A stretch of 64,000 nucleotides of DNA, taken from assembly GCF_024362485.1 (NCBI RefSeq), contig NZ_CP101456.1, forward strand, positions 3,968,001 to 4,032,000, in the 5' to 3' direction. Positions 1-9,165 of the stretch are shown piece by piece (the first letter of the stretch is position 1; each line of letters opens with the position of its first letter). Source of the stretch: Natronobeatus ordinarius (GTDB lineage Archaea > Halobacteriota > Halobacteria > Halobacteriales > Natrialbaceae). The notes under the pieces were generated by a model. It did not search any database. It worked only from the letters and a program-made list of their open reading frames with translations, and was not told the DNA's origin. Made by a program: the position numbers and the translations under genes.

Positions 1-1
1 G

Positions 2-3000
2 GTGGCAAGCCTCCAGAGTCAGGCTGCTGAGTCTCAAGAACCCGTCGTTACCGAACTCGAGACGCTCGATGGCGTGACGGTAGACCGCCAGTTCTGGATC
101 GGTAACATCGTGAGCGTGACGGTCGATCTCGACGACCAGGAGCTCGAGCGCCTCGCCGAGATCGACGGCGTCGAGCAAGTGGTGAAAAACTACGAGATCG
201 AGCCACCAGCGCCGGTCCCAACCGACGGGGAGGCTCCCGATGAGTACGAGGACGTCACGTACGGCCTCGATCAGATCAATGCACCAGACGTCTGGGAGGC
301 CTACGGCACCCAGGGTGACGGTGCGGTCATCGCCATCCAGGACAACGGATTCGACGTCGATCACCCCGACCTCGACTTCGAAGAGGCGGTGAGACTCGAC
401 GGTGACGGAAACGTCGTCGGACCGGCTGAGGTCGACGACGTCCAGGCACACGGCACTCACGTGGCCAGCACGGCTGCGGGTGGCAACGCTTCCGGAACCT
501 GGATCGGCGTCGCACCCGAAGCCGAACTCCACGGACACGACATCTTCTCCGAGGGAGGTGTCGTCGGTGCGTCCATCGGTTCCATGCAGCTAGCCGTCGA
601 GAACGACGCCGACGTCGTCAGTGGAAGCTGGGGCTCCGGCTGCAACGTGAACTTCCCACCACCGGTGTACAACGACGTGATGGTCGAGCCGATCGAAAAC
701 ACCTACGAGTCCGGTGTGAGCGTCGTCAGCTCCAGCGGCAACGCCGGCGAGAGCTGTGTCGGTGGCTTCGCCAGCGACTTCAACTCGTTCTCGATCGGGA
801 ACTCCATGGCAGATCTGGGTATCAACCCCAGCTCGAGTGGCTCGCTGATCGACAAGTACCACGGACAGCCCGACTGGCCCGAAGAGTCGTACGAAGGGAT
901 GCCCGAAGAAGACGAAGATTCCAGCTACGTGAGCTTCGACGACCCGCCGGCCGACTGGCCACAGCAGTGGATCGATCCGGACGTCTCCGCACCGGGAACG
1001 GCCGTCTACGGCGCACTCCCGGGTGGTGGATACGGCGAACTGACCGGGACGAGTATGTCCTCGCCGCACGTCGCGGGGGCAATCGCGCTGGTCCAGTCTG
1101 CGACTGACGAACACCACGAGCCGAAAGAGATCGAAGCGGCGCTGCTGGAAACGGCCCACAAACCAGCCGAGTGGGACGAGTCCGAGGCGCGCTGGGAAAT
1201 CGCGAACAAAGACAGCCGGTACGGCGTCGGTATCATCGACGTCAAAGCGGCCATCGACCAGCTCGAGGAGACCGGCGTCGAAACGGTCACTGGTACCGTC
1301 ACCGACGAAGACGGCAACCCGGTCGCCGGTGCACAGGTCACGACCGAAGACGGTCAGGTCACCGGCACCGACGAAGACGGCAGCTACGAGCTCACGCTGG
1401 CCACCGACGAAGCGACGCTCACCGCCGGCGGCGTCGGCTACACGCCCGACACAAAGACGGTGACCGTCGAAGATGGTGCAACAGCTGACTTCACCGTCGG
1501 CGTCACGCTCGAGCCACTCGAGGACTTCTTCGACGACCAGCCGGTGTACGCCGAGATCGGTAGCGAGTTCGAGTTCGGTGGTGAAGTGGTCAATCTCGAA
1601 TCGTACACGCCCGAACTGTCCGACGAGAGTACGGTCGAAGCGAGTGACGTGTCCCTCGAAGTGAACGGTGAGGAAGCCACACTCGGTGAGACCATCGATC
1701 TCAACGAGTCGACGATCGAGATCGTCGTCGAGACGGCCGATGAGCTCTCCGAAGGCGACCTCGTCGGATTCGAACACACGTTCGGCGGACACGGTGCAAC
1801 GGAAACGCTCGTCACCGGTCCGACCGAGATAACCGAAGAGCTCGAACCGGCGTTCTTCGAGCTCTCGGACCTCGAGGCACCGGAGACGATGCCGCTCGAG
1901 AACATCCCGGCCGAGGTTACGGTGACGAACACCGGGCAGGAAACCGACACCGTCGAGCTCGATTACTTCATCGACGAGGCCGGGATCGCGGCACTCGACA
2001 CGGTGACGCTCGATCCCGGCGAATCCGAAACGCTCCAGTACAGCATCGGCGGCGCCGACGCGCTCTTCGAGTACGGCGACACCGTCGAACACGGGTTCGT
2101 GACCGTGACCGAGCGCGATTTCCTCGGTAACCCAACGGAGATCGACGACGAGATCTCCGCTGACCTCACGTTCCTCGCCGACGGGACGCTCTTCCTCGTC
2201 GAGGAGTTCGACGCCCCGATGGAGGGCGAGCCCGGTGAGGAAATCGACGTGAGTGCAACGATTACGAACTACGGCCTGGACACTGACACACAGACCGTCG
2301 CGTACCACGTCGATGGGGACGAAGTCGAAACGATGGACGTCGAACTCGCGAGCGAGGAGACCACGACGGTCACGTTCGAGAACGTTACCCTCCCCGACGT
2401 AGAGGGGTACTACGTCCACGGTGTCGAGACCGCCAACGATAGTGCCGAGTCCAACGTCGGCATCGGCGTCGAGTTCGTCACCGTGACGGTCGTACAGGAC
2501 GGAAGCGGAGAGTACGGTGAATCGACCGCATCGGTCATCGCCGATCACGTCTCCGCTGAGTTCATCGTCGACGTCGTCGAGAGCGGCGACGCCGCCGCAC
2601 ACGTCGACGACACCGACGTGATGGTCTTCCACGACATCACCGAGGACGACGCCGAAGACGTCCTCTCTGCAGTCGAGGACGACCCGACGACCGGTGCAGT
2701 CTACCTCGACCAGTGGGGCGGGAACGCAGACGCAATTCCCACCCGAAGTGACGTCATCGGTGATCCGGCGACCACTGACGAGGCGTTCGCTTTCGATGGC
2801 GAGCCGATCATGACCATCTCGGAAGAGCACGAACTCTTCGACGGCGTCGGCGACCCCGGTGACTCCTTCGTGATCCACCACGGTGGCTCGGCGGACATCA
2901 CCTGGTTCGAGGGAGCCAGCGGCGACACGCTCGCCGAGGCCGAAGTCGACGGCGACAGCGGACCCGCGCTGGCCGTCGATCCAGACACGAACGCCGTTCT

Positions 3001-4270
3001 CCTCTCGTCGATTGCGACCAGCAGCTACGTCTCCACTGACGAGCTCACCGAGGAGTCTGCAACGCTTCTCGCCAACGCGGTCGAGTACGCCGAAGACCAG
3101 CGCAGCTTCACCGGCTCGATCGCCGGCGAAGTGACTGACTCGAAGACCGGCGTTCCCGTCGGCGACGTCACGGTCCAGGCCGAGAACGACGCTGGAGACA
3201 CCTTCATCGCCGTCACCGACGACGACGGCGAGTACTCGATGAGCGGTCTCGAGCCCGGCCAGTACGTCGTCAACCCGGTCGGCGTCCCCGACGATTACGA
3301 GGACCTCGAGGCCATCGTGACCGTCGAGATTGCGGAAGTCAGCGAGGCGAACTTCGAAGTCGACCCGGTCCAGTCGACCATCGCCGGAACCGTCGTCGAC
3401 CAGAACGATGAGCCACTCGAGGGCGCTGAGGTATTCGATGCGGACGGCGATGCCTTCAGCGCAGTGACCGACGAGAAAGGAATGTTCGCGATCGACTCCG
3501 ACGCGTTCGAGCAGGGCGACACGGTCGCCCTCCGCGCGGACAAAGACGGCTACGACGAGTCGACCATCGAGTTCCTCGATCTCGGACCCGGAACGAACGA
3601 GCTCTCGTTCGAGCTCCAGAAACAGCCCGAGCCCGAGATCGACCTCAGCGACGTCGAGAACGCGAGCTTCGTCCTCGGGGGAACCTACGAGGAACTCACC
3701 GCGTCGATCGACTTCGGTGAGGGCTACGCAGCTGACGAGGAGTACACCGTCGTGTTGATGGTCGAAGACGAAGCCGGCGAGCCGGTCGACTTACTCGACA
3801 ACGAAGGCGTCGAGGTCGAACAGTTCGTCCTCATCGACACCGGCGAGGAAGTCGACATCGTCGACATCGGCGATGGCTACTTCAAAGTCGACAAAGCCGA
3901 GCTCGGTTCGGAGATCGAGGGTGAAAGCCTGATCGCCCAGCTCGACATCGCGATCGAGAGCGACGCCGCCGAAGGGGACTACACGTTCACCACGGCGGTC
4001 GCCGAGTGGGACAGCGACGACGAGACGATGACCGACGTCGTCGGCGAGCCAGCGGTCGCTCCGTTCACGATCACCGAGAGCGAGTTGGCCCAGTACGCCG
4101 ACGAGGACGGTATCATCGCCACTGACGGGCTCCGGAACGCCATTGACGACTGGCGTGATGGCGAGATCGAAACCGATCTCCTGCGCGACGTCATCGACGC
4201 GTGGCGCTCCGGAGAGAACGTCGTCGAACCGACTGCGAGCGTCCAGCCATCGCTGGTGGTTGCGGCGTAG
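2..4270 (+). CDS. Secreted subtilisin-like serine protease (S8), multidomain, 5' end cut by window edge
   Basis: Secreted endopeptidase of family S8. The catalytic triad is visible: Asp114 in IQDNGFDVDH, His153 in HGTHVAS and Ser351 in GTSMSSPHVAG. The first 65 visible residues look like the end of an I9-type propeptide. Downstream are a carboxypeptidase-regulatory-like beta domain (about 430-500), two CARDB-like domains (about 630-800), a ThuA/flavodoxin-like stretch (about 830-1030), two more regulatory-like repeats (about 1040-1190) and a C-terminal dockerin-like pair of DxWR helices (about 1365-1405). The frame is open to base 2, so the signal peptide and true start lie outside the window. 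The Asp motif has Asn where Thr or Ser is usual. Substrate unknown. Confidence 0.9.
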   Translation: MASLQSQAAESQEPVVTELETLDGVTVDRQFWIGNIVSVTVDLDDQELERLAEIDGVEQVVKNYEIEPPAPVPTDGEAPDEYEDVTYGLDQINAPDVWEAYGTQGDGAVIAIQDNGFDVDHPDLDFEEAVRLDGDGNVVGPAEVDDVQAHGTHVASTAAGGNASGTWIGVAPEAELHGHDIFSEGGVVGASIGSMQLAVENDADVVSGSWGSGCNVNFPPPVYNDVMVEPIENTYESGVSVVSSSGNAGESCVGGFASDFNSFSIGNSMADLGINPSSSGSLIDKYHGQPDWPEESYEGMPEEDEDSSYVSFDDPPADWPQQWIDPDVSAPGTAVYGALPGGGYGELTGTSMSSPHVAGAIALVQSATDEHHEPKEIEAALLETAHKPAEWDESEARWEIANKDSRYGVGIIDVKAAIDQLEETGVETVTGTVTDEDGNPVAGAQVTTEDGQVTGTDEDGSYELTLATDEATLTAGGVGYTPDTKTVTVEDGATADFTVGVTLEPLEDFFDDQPVYAEIGSEFEFGGEVVNLESYTPELSDESTVEASDVSLEVNGEEATLGETIDLNESTIEIVVETADELSEGDLVGFEHTFGGHGATETLVTGPTEITEELEPAFFELSDLEAPETMPLENIPAEVTVTNTGQETDTVELDYFIDEAGIAALDTVTLDPGESETLQYSIGGADALFEYGDTVEHGFVTVTERDFLGNPTEIDDEISADLTFLADGTLFLVEEFDAPMEGEPGEEIDVSATITNYGLDTDTQTVAYHVDGDEVETMDVELASEETTTVTFENVTLPDVEGYYVHGVETANDSAESNVGIGVEFVTVTVVQDGSGEYGESTASVIADHVSAEFIVDVVESGDAAAHVDDTDVMVFHDITEDDAEDVLSAVEDDPTTGAVYLDQWGGNADAIPTRSDVIGDPATTDEAFAFDGEPIMTISEEHELFDGVGDPGDSFVIHHGGSADITWFEGASGDTLAEAEVDGDSGPALAVDPDTNAVLLSSIATSSYVSTDELTEESATLLANAVEYAEDQRSFTGSIAGEVTDSKTGVPVGDVTVQAENDAGDTFIAVTDDDGEYSMSGLEPGQYVVNPVGVPDDYEDLEAIVTVEIAEVSEANFEVDPVQSTIAGTVVDQNDEPLEGAEVFDADGDAFSAVTDEKGMFAIDSDAFEQGDTVALRADKDGYDESTIEFLDLGPGTNELSFELQKQPEPEIDLSDVENASFVLGGTYEELTASIDFGEGYAADEEYTVVLMVEDEAGEPVDLLDNEGVEVEQFVLIDTGEEVDIVDIGDGYFKVDKAELGSEIEGESLIAQLDIAIESDAAEGDYTFTTAVAEWDSDDETMTDVVGEPAVAPFTITESELAQYADEDGIIATDGLRNAIDDWRDGEIETDLLRDVIDAWRSGENVVEPTASVQPSLVVAA

Positions 4271-4372
4271 TCGCGAACCGACTCCGACCTGATTTTTTCG
4301 GCGGCGCCGACCGACCCACCGCCGCGAGCGCGGTCAGTAACGGCCTTACCCCTCGAGCGTCTCGCTTCGAGC

Positions 4373-5248
4373 ATGAACGTCGAGAGCGTCGTCTTAGACG
4401 TAGACGGGGTGCTCGTGGACGTCGCCGACTCCTACCGGCGGGCGATCCTCGAGTCGGTCGAGCAGGTCTACGGCCGAACGATCCGACGGGACGACATCCA
4501 GCGGTTCAAGGACGCGGGCGGCTTCAACAACGACTGGGAGCTCACCTACGCCGCCGCGCTGTACGTACTGGCGACCGGCGAGGGGTATCGGAACTCGATC
4601 GACGGGTTTACGGACGCCATCGCCGTGGAAGGTGGCGGCCTCGAGGCCGCCGAGGCGGTCGTCCGCGCGGACCTCGAGGCGACGGCTGCCCAGCGCGTCC
4701 GGGATCGCTGGGACCGCGAGGGGTTGCGCGACGTCTTCCAGCAGCTGTACCTCGGCGCGGACCTCTACCGCGCGCTCGAGGATGGCGAGCCCGAGCGCGA
4801 GACCCGGGGATTCATCCACGACGAGCCGGTCATCCTCGATGCCGAGACCCGCGAGCACCTGACCGAGCGCTACGACGTGGGGATCCTGACAGGGAGGCCC
4901 GCCGCGGAGGCCGAGATCGCCCTCGAGCGAGTCGGCCTCGAGGTGCCCCTCGAGCACCGCTTTACGATGGACGACTGGGAGGAAGGAAAGCCTCATCCGC
5001 GGGCGCTGACGACGCTCGCCGAACGGTTCGACGCCGACGAGGTCGCCTTCGTCGGCGATACCCTGGACGATATCCGGACGGCCGTCAACGCGAGCGAGGC
5101 CGACCCCGACCGGACCTATCACGGGATCGGCGTGCTGACCGGCGGGCTGACCGGCGAGGAGGGTCGCCGAAAGTACGAGGCGGAGGGTGCGAGCGCCGTC
5201 TGCGAGTCGGTGAACGAGGTGCCGGAGCTGCTCGAGTCGTCCCGGTAG
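4373..5248 (+). CDS. HAD-superfamily hydrolase, subfamily IA (TIGR01548-like)
   Basis: Predicted cytosolic phosphatase or phosphoglycolate-phosphatase-like enzyme of 291 aa. HAD motif I is [11 protein letters not shown] at the N-terminus, motif II is [10 protein letters not shown], the motif III lysine is in EEGKPHPRA, and motif IV is FVGDTLDDI. The helical cap (about residues 20-160) is large, as in the haloarchaeal group resembling TIGR01548, whose substrate is not established. The ATG follows the protease stop by about 100 bp with its own spacer, so it is probably a separate unit. Nothing looks broken. Confidence 0.85.
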   Translation: MNVESVVLDVDGVLVDVADSYRRAILESVEQVYGRTIRRDDIQRFKDAGGFNNDWELTYAAALYVLATGEGYRNSIDGFTDAIAVEGGGLEAAEAVVRADLEATAAQRVRDRWDREGLRDVFQQLYLGADLYRALEDGEPERETRGFIHDEPVILDAETREHLTERYDVGILTGRPAAEAEIALERVGLEVPLEHRFTMDDWEEGKPHPRALTTLAERFDADEVAFVGDTLDDIRTAVNASEADPDRTYHGIGVLTGGLTGEEGRRKYEAEGASAVCESVNEVPELLESSR

Positions 5249-5278
5249 TGGTGGACTCGCAGTCCGTCCCGCCCGCCG

Positions 5279-5530
5279 TCACTCGAGCAGCCCGGCGCGG
5301 ACGGCGACTCTGAGGACGGCGTAACAGCCGGCAGCAATCAGTGCAGCGAGCAGTACCGTCTCGTCGTCGATGGCGTCCTCGAACAGTAGTGACGCACCGA
5401 CGACGAGCCACAGCGCCAGTAACAGCACGTCCGTGAGAACTCGTGAGATCGGTTTTCGGCCCCGGACGGAGCCGATGACGAGACCGACCGCGAAGAGACA
5501 GACGATCGACCAGAGAACGACGATGAGCAT
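5279..5530 (-). CDS. Small membrane protein, paralogue of the next gene
   Basis: 83-aa hydrophobic protein with about three predicted membrane helices (residues 3-22, 32-50 and 58-78) and an RGRKPI basic loop between the first two. It aligns over its length with the 82-aa product at 5596..5844, including the R-G-x-KPI loop, so the two are tandem paralogues on the same strand. Function unknown. The ATG at 5528-5530 was chosen because the longer frame upstream is low-complexity Arg-rich antisense translation. It is convergent with the HAD gene. Confidence 0.7.
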   Translation of the reverse strand: MLIVVLWSIVCLFAVGLVIGSVRGRKPISRVLTDVLLLALWLVVGASLLFEDAIDDETVLLAALIAAGCYAVLRVAVRAGLLE

Positions 5531-5595
5531 GGTCGTACGCCCACGTACGCCGCTGGCGGTTACGACCTTTCCGACTGACGATCCGTCGGGCGCTG

Positions 5596-5844
5596 CTAGA
5601 GCACTTCCTCTGCGACCTTGACCAGGACGACGAGAATCGCGAGCGTCCAGATAGCGCCCATCGTCGTCTCGTTCTCGGGAACGATCCCGAAGATCCGAAT
5701 CGAGCCGACGAGGAGCCACAGGACCACCAACAGGGCGTGCACCGCGAGCGTCGGGATCGGCTTTCCGCCCCGAATCGAGGCCGCGACGAGCCCGACCATG
5801 CCGAGACAGACCACCACCCAGAGAGCAGTCAGGAGGAGCGACAT
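5596..5844 (-). CDS. Small membrane protein, tandem paralogue of the neighbouring gene
   Basis: 82-aa protein with three hydrophobic segments and an RGGKPI loop, matching the RGRKPI loop of the downstream paralogue. The ATG at 5842-5844 has a strong purine-rich GGAGGA-type ribosome-binding sequence complementary to the window at 5831-5836 only on the other strand, so the start rests on homology between the two copies. It lies upstream of, and probably cotranscribed with, the 83-aa paralogue, and is divergent from the FAD/Rieske oxidoreductase. Function unknown. Confidence 0.7.
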   Translation of the reverse strand: MSLLLTALWVVVCLGMVGLVAASIRGGKPIPTLAVHALLVVLWLLVGSIRIFGIVPENETTMGAIWTLAILVVLVKVAEEVL

Positions 5845-5977
5845 ACCGTTCGATATCGACCAGCCCGATAAGTCGATTCCGGTCCGTTCCCCGCCGGATG
5901 CCGTCGAATCGGGCCGACGTCGGTTCGCTGCCAGCCGCCCCTTTTTGACGGTCCTCGGTGTACGTCGCCGGTGAGCA

Positions 5978-7528
5978 ATGCACGAGGCGTTCACCCGCGG
6001 TCCGGCCGACCTGCCCGGCGAGCCGACGTCACCGTGGCTCGAGTCGACGACCGAGACGGAATACGACGCCCTCGAGACCGACCTCTCCGTCGACGTCGCC
6101 GTCGTCGGCGCCGGCATCGCCGGTCTCTCGGCTGCGACGCGGCTCCGCGAGCGGGGACGATCGGTCGCCGTCCTCGAGCGCGACCGGATCGCGGCGGGGA
6201 TCACGGGCAAGTCGACGGCGAAGCTCACGAGTCAGCACGGGCTGTGTTACGCCCACCTCCGCGATGCGTTCGACCGGGAACGGGCCCGACAGTACGCCAC
6301 GGTGAACGAGGCGGCCATCGACGAGGTCGAGCGCCGACTCGGCGAGCTCGCGGTCGACGCCGGCTTCGAGCGTCGGCCGGCGTACGTCTACGGTGACAGC
6401 CGGGACGCGATCGAACGGGAGGTCGACGCCGCCCGGGAAGCGGGACTTCCGGCGTCGTTCGTCACCTCGGTGCCGCCGTTCGATCGCGCCCAGTGCGCGG
6501 TTCGCTTCGACGACCAGGCCCGTTTCGACCCGCGGGCGTACCTGCTGGCGCTGGCCGACGACCTGACGTCGCAGTCGGGAACGGCCATCTTCGAGGGAAC
6601 TCGCGTCACCGACGTCGCCCCCGGCTCACGCCCGCAACTCGAGACGTCCGGCGGGGCCGTCCACGCCGACGCCGTCGTGATCGCGACCGGCTTTCCGATC
6701 CTCGACCGGGCGGGCTACTTCGCCCGGCTGACCCCGAAACGGTCCTACGTCCTCGGGATGACGCTCGCAGGCGAGCCGCCCGAGGGGCTGTACTACCGGT
6801 CTGGTGAGCCCTATCGGTCGGTCAGGGCTCACCACGACGGGGATCGGACGCTCCTGCTCGTCGGCGGCGAGAACCACAAGACCGGTCAGGGCGGCTCGGC
6901 GGCCGACCGCTACCGCCGACTCGAGGGGTGGGCACGCGAACGCTTTCCCGTCGACTCGATCGAGTACCGCTGGTCGACCCAGGACTACGTCTCGGCCGAC
7001 GGCGTCCCCTTCGTCGGTCGGCTCGGTGCCGGTGCCGAGAACGTCTTCGTCGCAACCGGCTTCGGCGGCTGGGGCATGACGAACGGCGTCGCCGCCGGCG
7101 GGCTGCTGGCCGACGCGATCGAGGGCCGCGACCGGCCCGAACTCGAGCTTTTCGACCCGCTTCGGTTCACCCCGAAGGCCTCCGCGCCGAAGACGCTCAC
7201 CGAGAGCGCCGACGCGGCCAGCCAGTTCGCCACCGACTGGGTCCGGACGCTGTTCTCACAGGATCTCGAGTCGATCGGCCCCGGCGAGGGACGGGTGATC
7301 CGCAAGGGGACGACCCCCGTCGCGGTCGCTCGCGACGACGAGGGGACCCTGCACGCGGTGTCGGCCGTCTGCACCCACATGGGCTGTCTCGTCGAGTGGA
7401 ACGACGCCGAGGCCAGCTGGGACTGTCCTTGCCACGGCTCGCGCTTCTCACCCGAGGGCAACGCACTGGAAGGGCCGGCGACCGAGGACCTCCCGCGACG
7501 AGCGAGCGACGACCGACGACCGACTTGA
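5978..7528 (+). CDS. FAD-dependent oxidoreductase with C-terminal Rieske [2Fe-2S] domain
   Basis: 516-aa two-domain redox protein. The N-terminal two thirds is a DAO-type FAD domain, with the dinucleotide motif VVGAGIAGLSAATRL near residue 42 and a GFGGWGMTNG FAD-contact segment near residue 363. The C-terminus is a Rieske cluster domain with ligands Cys465 and His467 (CTHMGC) and Cys483 and His486 (CPCHG). The same fusion occurs in bacteria and haloarchaea, where the substrate is generally unknown. It sits directly upstream of the arsenic genes: its stop codon at 7526-7528 is inside the first ArsR-type operator, so link to arsenic metabolism is possible but not shown. Confidence 0.88.
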   Translation: MHEAFTRGPADLPGEPTSPWLESTTETEYDALETDLSVDVAVVGAGIAGLSAATRLRERGRSVAVLERDRIAAGITGKSTAKLTSQHGLCYAHLRDAFDRERARQYATVNEAAIDEVERRLGELAVDAGFERRPAYVYGDSRDAIEREVDAAREAGLPASFVTSVPPFDRAQCAVRFDDQARFDPRAYLLALADDLTSQSGTAIFEGTRVTDVAPGSRPQLETSGGAVHADAVVIATGFPILDRAGYFARLTPKRSYVLGMTLAGEPPEGLYYRSGEPYRSVRAHHDGDRTLLLVGGENHKTGQGGSAADRYRRLEGWARERFPVDSIEYRWSTQDYVSADGVPFVGRLGAGAENVFVATGFGGWGMTNGVAAGGLLADAIEGRDRPELELFDPLRFTPKASAPKTLTESADAASQFATDWVRTLFSQDLESIGPGEGRVIRKGTTPVAVARDDEGTLHAVSAVCTHMGCLVEWNDAEASWDCPCHGSRFSPEGNALEGPATEDLPRRASDDRRPT

Positions 7529-7569
7529 ATACAGGTTCAGATAGAAGCGCCTATATGAATACGAATTCA
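7526..7569 (+). promoter_or_regulatory. Paired operator and TATA box for the arsR-ACR3 operon
   Basis: Two copies of TGAA-N6-TTCA (7526-7539 and 7556-7569), exactly 30 bp apart, lie within a longer direct repeat of about 17/20 matching bases. A TATA-like CCTATATGA (7550-7558) sits between them and overlaps the second copy, about 27 nt before the arsR ATG, implying a leaderless transcript. The palindrome spacing suits a dimeric winged-helix repressor such as the ArsR product, so autorepression is inferred. Confidence 0.7.
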
Positions 7570-7580
7570 AATAGCAGTCG

Positions 7581-7976
7581 ATGGCAGAGACCCGAACTCG
7601 CCTTCGCCGGCTTCTGGCGGAGACACTCGAGGAGTGCTGCGAAGCGGACGTGGACCGCCGACTCGAGGAGTTGCACGCGTTGACCGACGCGACGTTCGAC
7701 GAGGATCTGGTTCGTCCCGTCTTCGCCGTGCTCGGGAACCGGACCCGGTATCGGCTCGCGCGGACGCTCGCCGTCACGGACGACGAACGCTGCGTCTGCG
7801 AACTCGAGCCGGTCGTCGACGTGAGCGAAAGCGCGGTTAGTCACGCGCTGTCGGACCTCGTCGACGCGGGACTCGCGACCCGCCGGAAAGCGGGCAACTG
7901 GCGGTACTACGACGCGACGCCGCTCGCGGAGTCGCTATTCGAAACCGCCGATCGCGAGGTGGGCGCGAGTGAGTGA
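7581..7976 (+). CDS. arsR: ArsR-family metalloregulator, probable arsenic-responsive repressor
   Basis: 131-aa winged-helix DNA-binding protein. The ArsR core runs from about residue 44 (VFAVLGNRTRYRLARTL) to 112 (GNWRYYDAT). The Cys71-Val-Cys73 pair in ERCVCELEP matches the ELCVCDL metal-sensing motif of ArsR sensors of As(III)/Sb(III), and Cys19-Cys20 near the N-terminus could supply further thiols. Metalloid binding should release the promoter. The paired operator just upstream indicates autoregulation. The stop overlaps the ACR3 start by 8 bp, giving a translationally coupled operon. Confidence 0.88.
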   Translation: MAETRTRLRRLLAETLEECCEADVDRRLEELHALTDATFDEDLVRPVFAVLGNRTRYRLARTLAVTDDERCVCELEPVVDVSESAVSHALSDLVDAGLATRRKAGNWRYYDATPLAESLFETADREVGASE

Positions 7977-9150
7977 GCACGAACATGAACACGGCCCCGA
8001 CTGTGGCTGTCCCGACTGCGGCGATCCCCGGTCGATGGACTTCCTCGATAAGTATCTCACCGTCTGGATCTTCGCCGCGATGGGGATCGGCGTCGGCCTC
8101 GGCTACGTCGCGCCCGGCGTCGTCGAGCCGATCCAGGACTACTACCTCGTCGAACTCGGACTGATCGCGATGATGTACCCGCCGCTGGCGAAGGTCAACT
8201 ACGGCCAGCTGCCGCGGGTGTTCAGCGCCTGGCGCGTGCTCAGCCTGAGTCTCATCCAGAACTGGCTGATCGGGCCGACGCTGATGTTCGCCCTCGCGGT
8301 GGTCTTCTTCAGCGGACTCGTGCCGCCGTTTCCGGCCCACCCCGAGTACTTCCTCGGACTGATCTTCATCGGGATGGCCCGCTGTATCGCAATGGTGCTC
8401 GTCTGGAACGACTTGGCGGATGGCTCGAGCGAGTACGCCGCCGGGCTGGTCGCGTTCAACAGCGTCTTCCAGATCCTTACCTACGGGGTGTACATCTGGT
8501 TTTTCGCGCTGTTTTTGCCCCCGGTCCTGGGCATGGACGCGCTGGTCGCCGGCATCGGCACGTTCGACATCACCGTTTCCCAGGTGTTCTGGGCGATCGC
8601 GATCTTCCTCGGCGTTCCCTTCGCCGGTGGCATCCTCACCCGTCTCGGTGGGGTGCGCGTCAGGGGCGAGGAGTGGTACGAAGAGCAGTTCGTGCCGAAG
8701 ATTAGCCCCGTCACGCTGCTCGCACTGCTGTTTACGGTGATCGTGATGTTCGCCACCCAGGGTGAGAACATCTTAGCCCAGCCGACGGACGTGCTCTGGA
8801 TCGCCGTCCCGCTGACGATCTACTTCGTCGTCATGTTCCTCGTGAGCTTCGCGATGGGGCGGGGAATCGGTGCAGACTACTCGACGACCACCGCGATCGG
8901 CTTTACCGCCGCCTCGAACAATTTCGAACTCGCGATCGCCGTCGCCGTCGCCGTCTTCGGGGTCGGCTCCGGCGTCGCCTTCGCCACCGTCGTCGGCCCG
9001 CTGATCGAGGTGCCCGTCCTGCTGGCGCTGGTCAACGTCGCGATCTACTTCCAGCAACGGTTCGACTGGGCCGGCTACGAGACCGGCCAGCTCGATCCCA
9101 CGACGCCAGCGGGCGACGAACCGACGCCGTCCAGAACGAACGACGACTGA
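7969..9150 (+). CDS. acr3: Arsenite efflux permease, ACR3 family, with Cys/His-rich N-terminal extension
   Basis: 393-aa integral membrane transporter with about ten helices, exporting arsenite. The signature MARCIAMVLVWNDLA carries the conserved intramembrane Cys139 required in ACR3 proteins, and the later ASNNFELAIAVAV segment is typical of the family. The N-terminus (residues 1-20) adds His4, 6 and 8 and Cys12, 14 and 17, absent from the core family, and resembles a metalloid- or metal-binding tail. The GTG start at 7969 overlaps arsR and keeps this extension in frame. The last 25 residues are hydrophilic and acidic. Confidence 0.92.
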   Translation: MSEHEHEHGPDCGCPDCGDPRSMDFLDKYLTVWIFAAMGIGVGLGYVAPGVVEPIQDYYLVELGLIAMMYPPLAKVNYGQLPRVFSAWRVLSLSLIQNWLIGPTLMFALAVVFFSGLVPPFPAHPEYFLGLIFIGMARCIAMVLVWNDLADGSSEYAAGLVAFNSVFQILTYGVYIWFFALFLPPVLGMDALVAGIGTFDITVSQVFWAIAIFLGVPFAGGILTRLGGVRVRGEEWYEEQFVPKISPVTLLALLFTVIVMFATQGENILAQPTDVLWIAVPLTIYFVVMFLVSFAMGRGIGADYSTTTAIGFTAASNNFELAIAVAVAVFGVGSGVAFATVVGPLIEVPVLLALVNVAIYFQQRFDWAGYETGQLDPTTPAGDEPTPSRTNDD

Positions 9151-9165
9151 CCACCAGGACTGACC

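Noticed and set aside
590-2881. 763-aa minus-strand frame opposite the large protease
   Set aside because: It is an antisense shadow of a GC-rich acidic gene; composition is Val/Asp/Arg-rich without any domain, and the plus frame has a full S8 triad.
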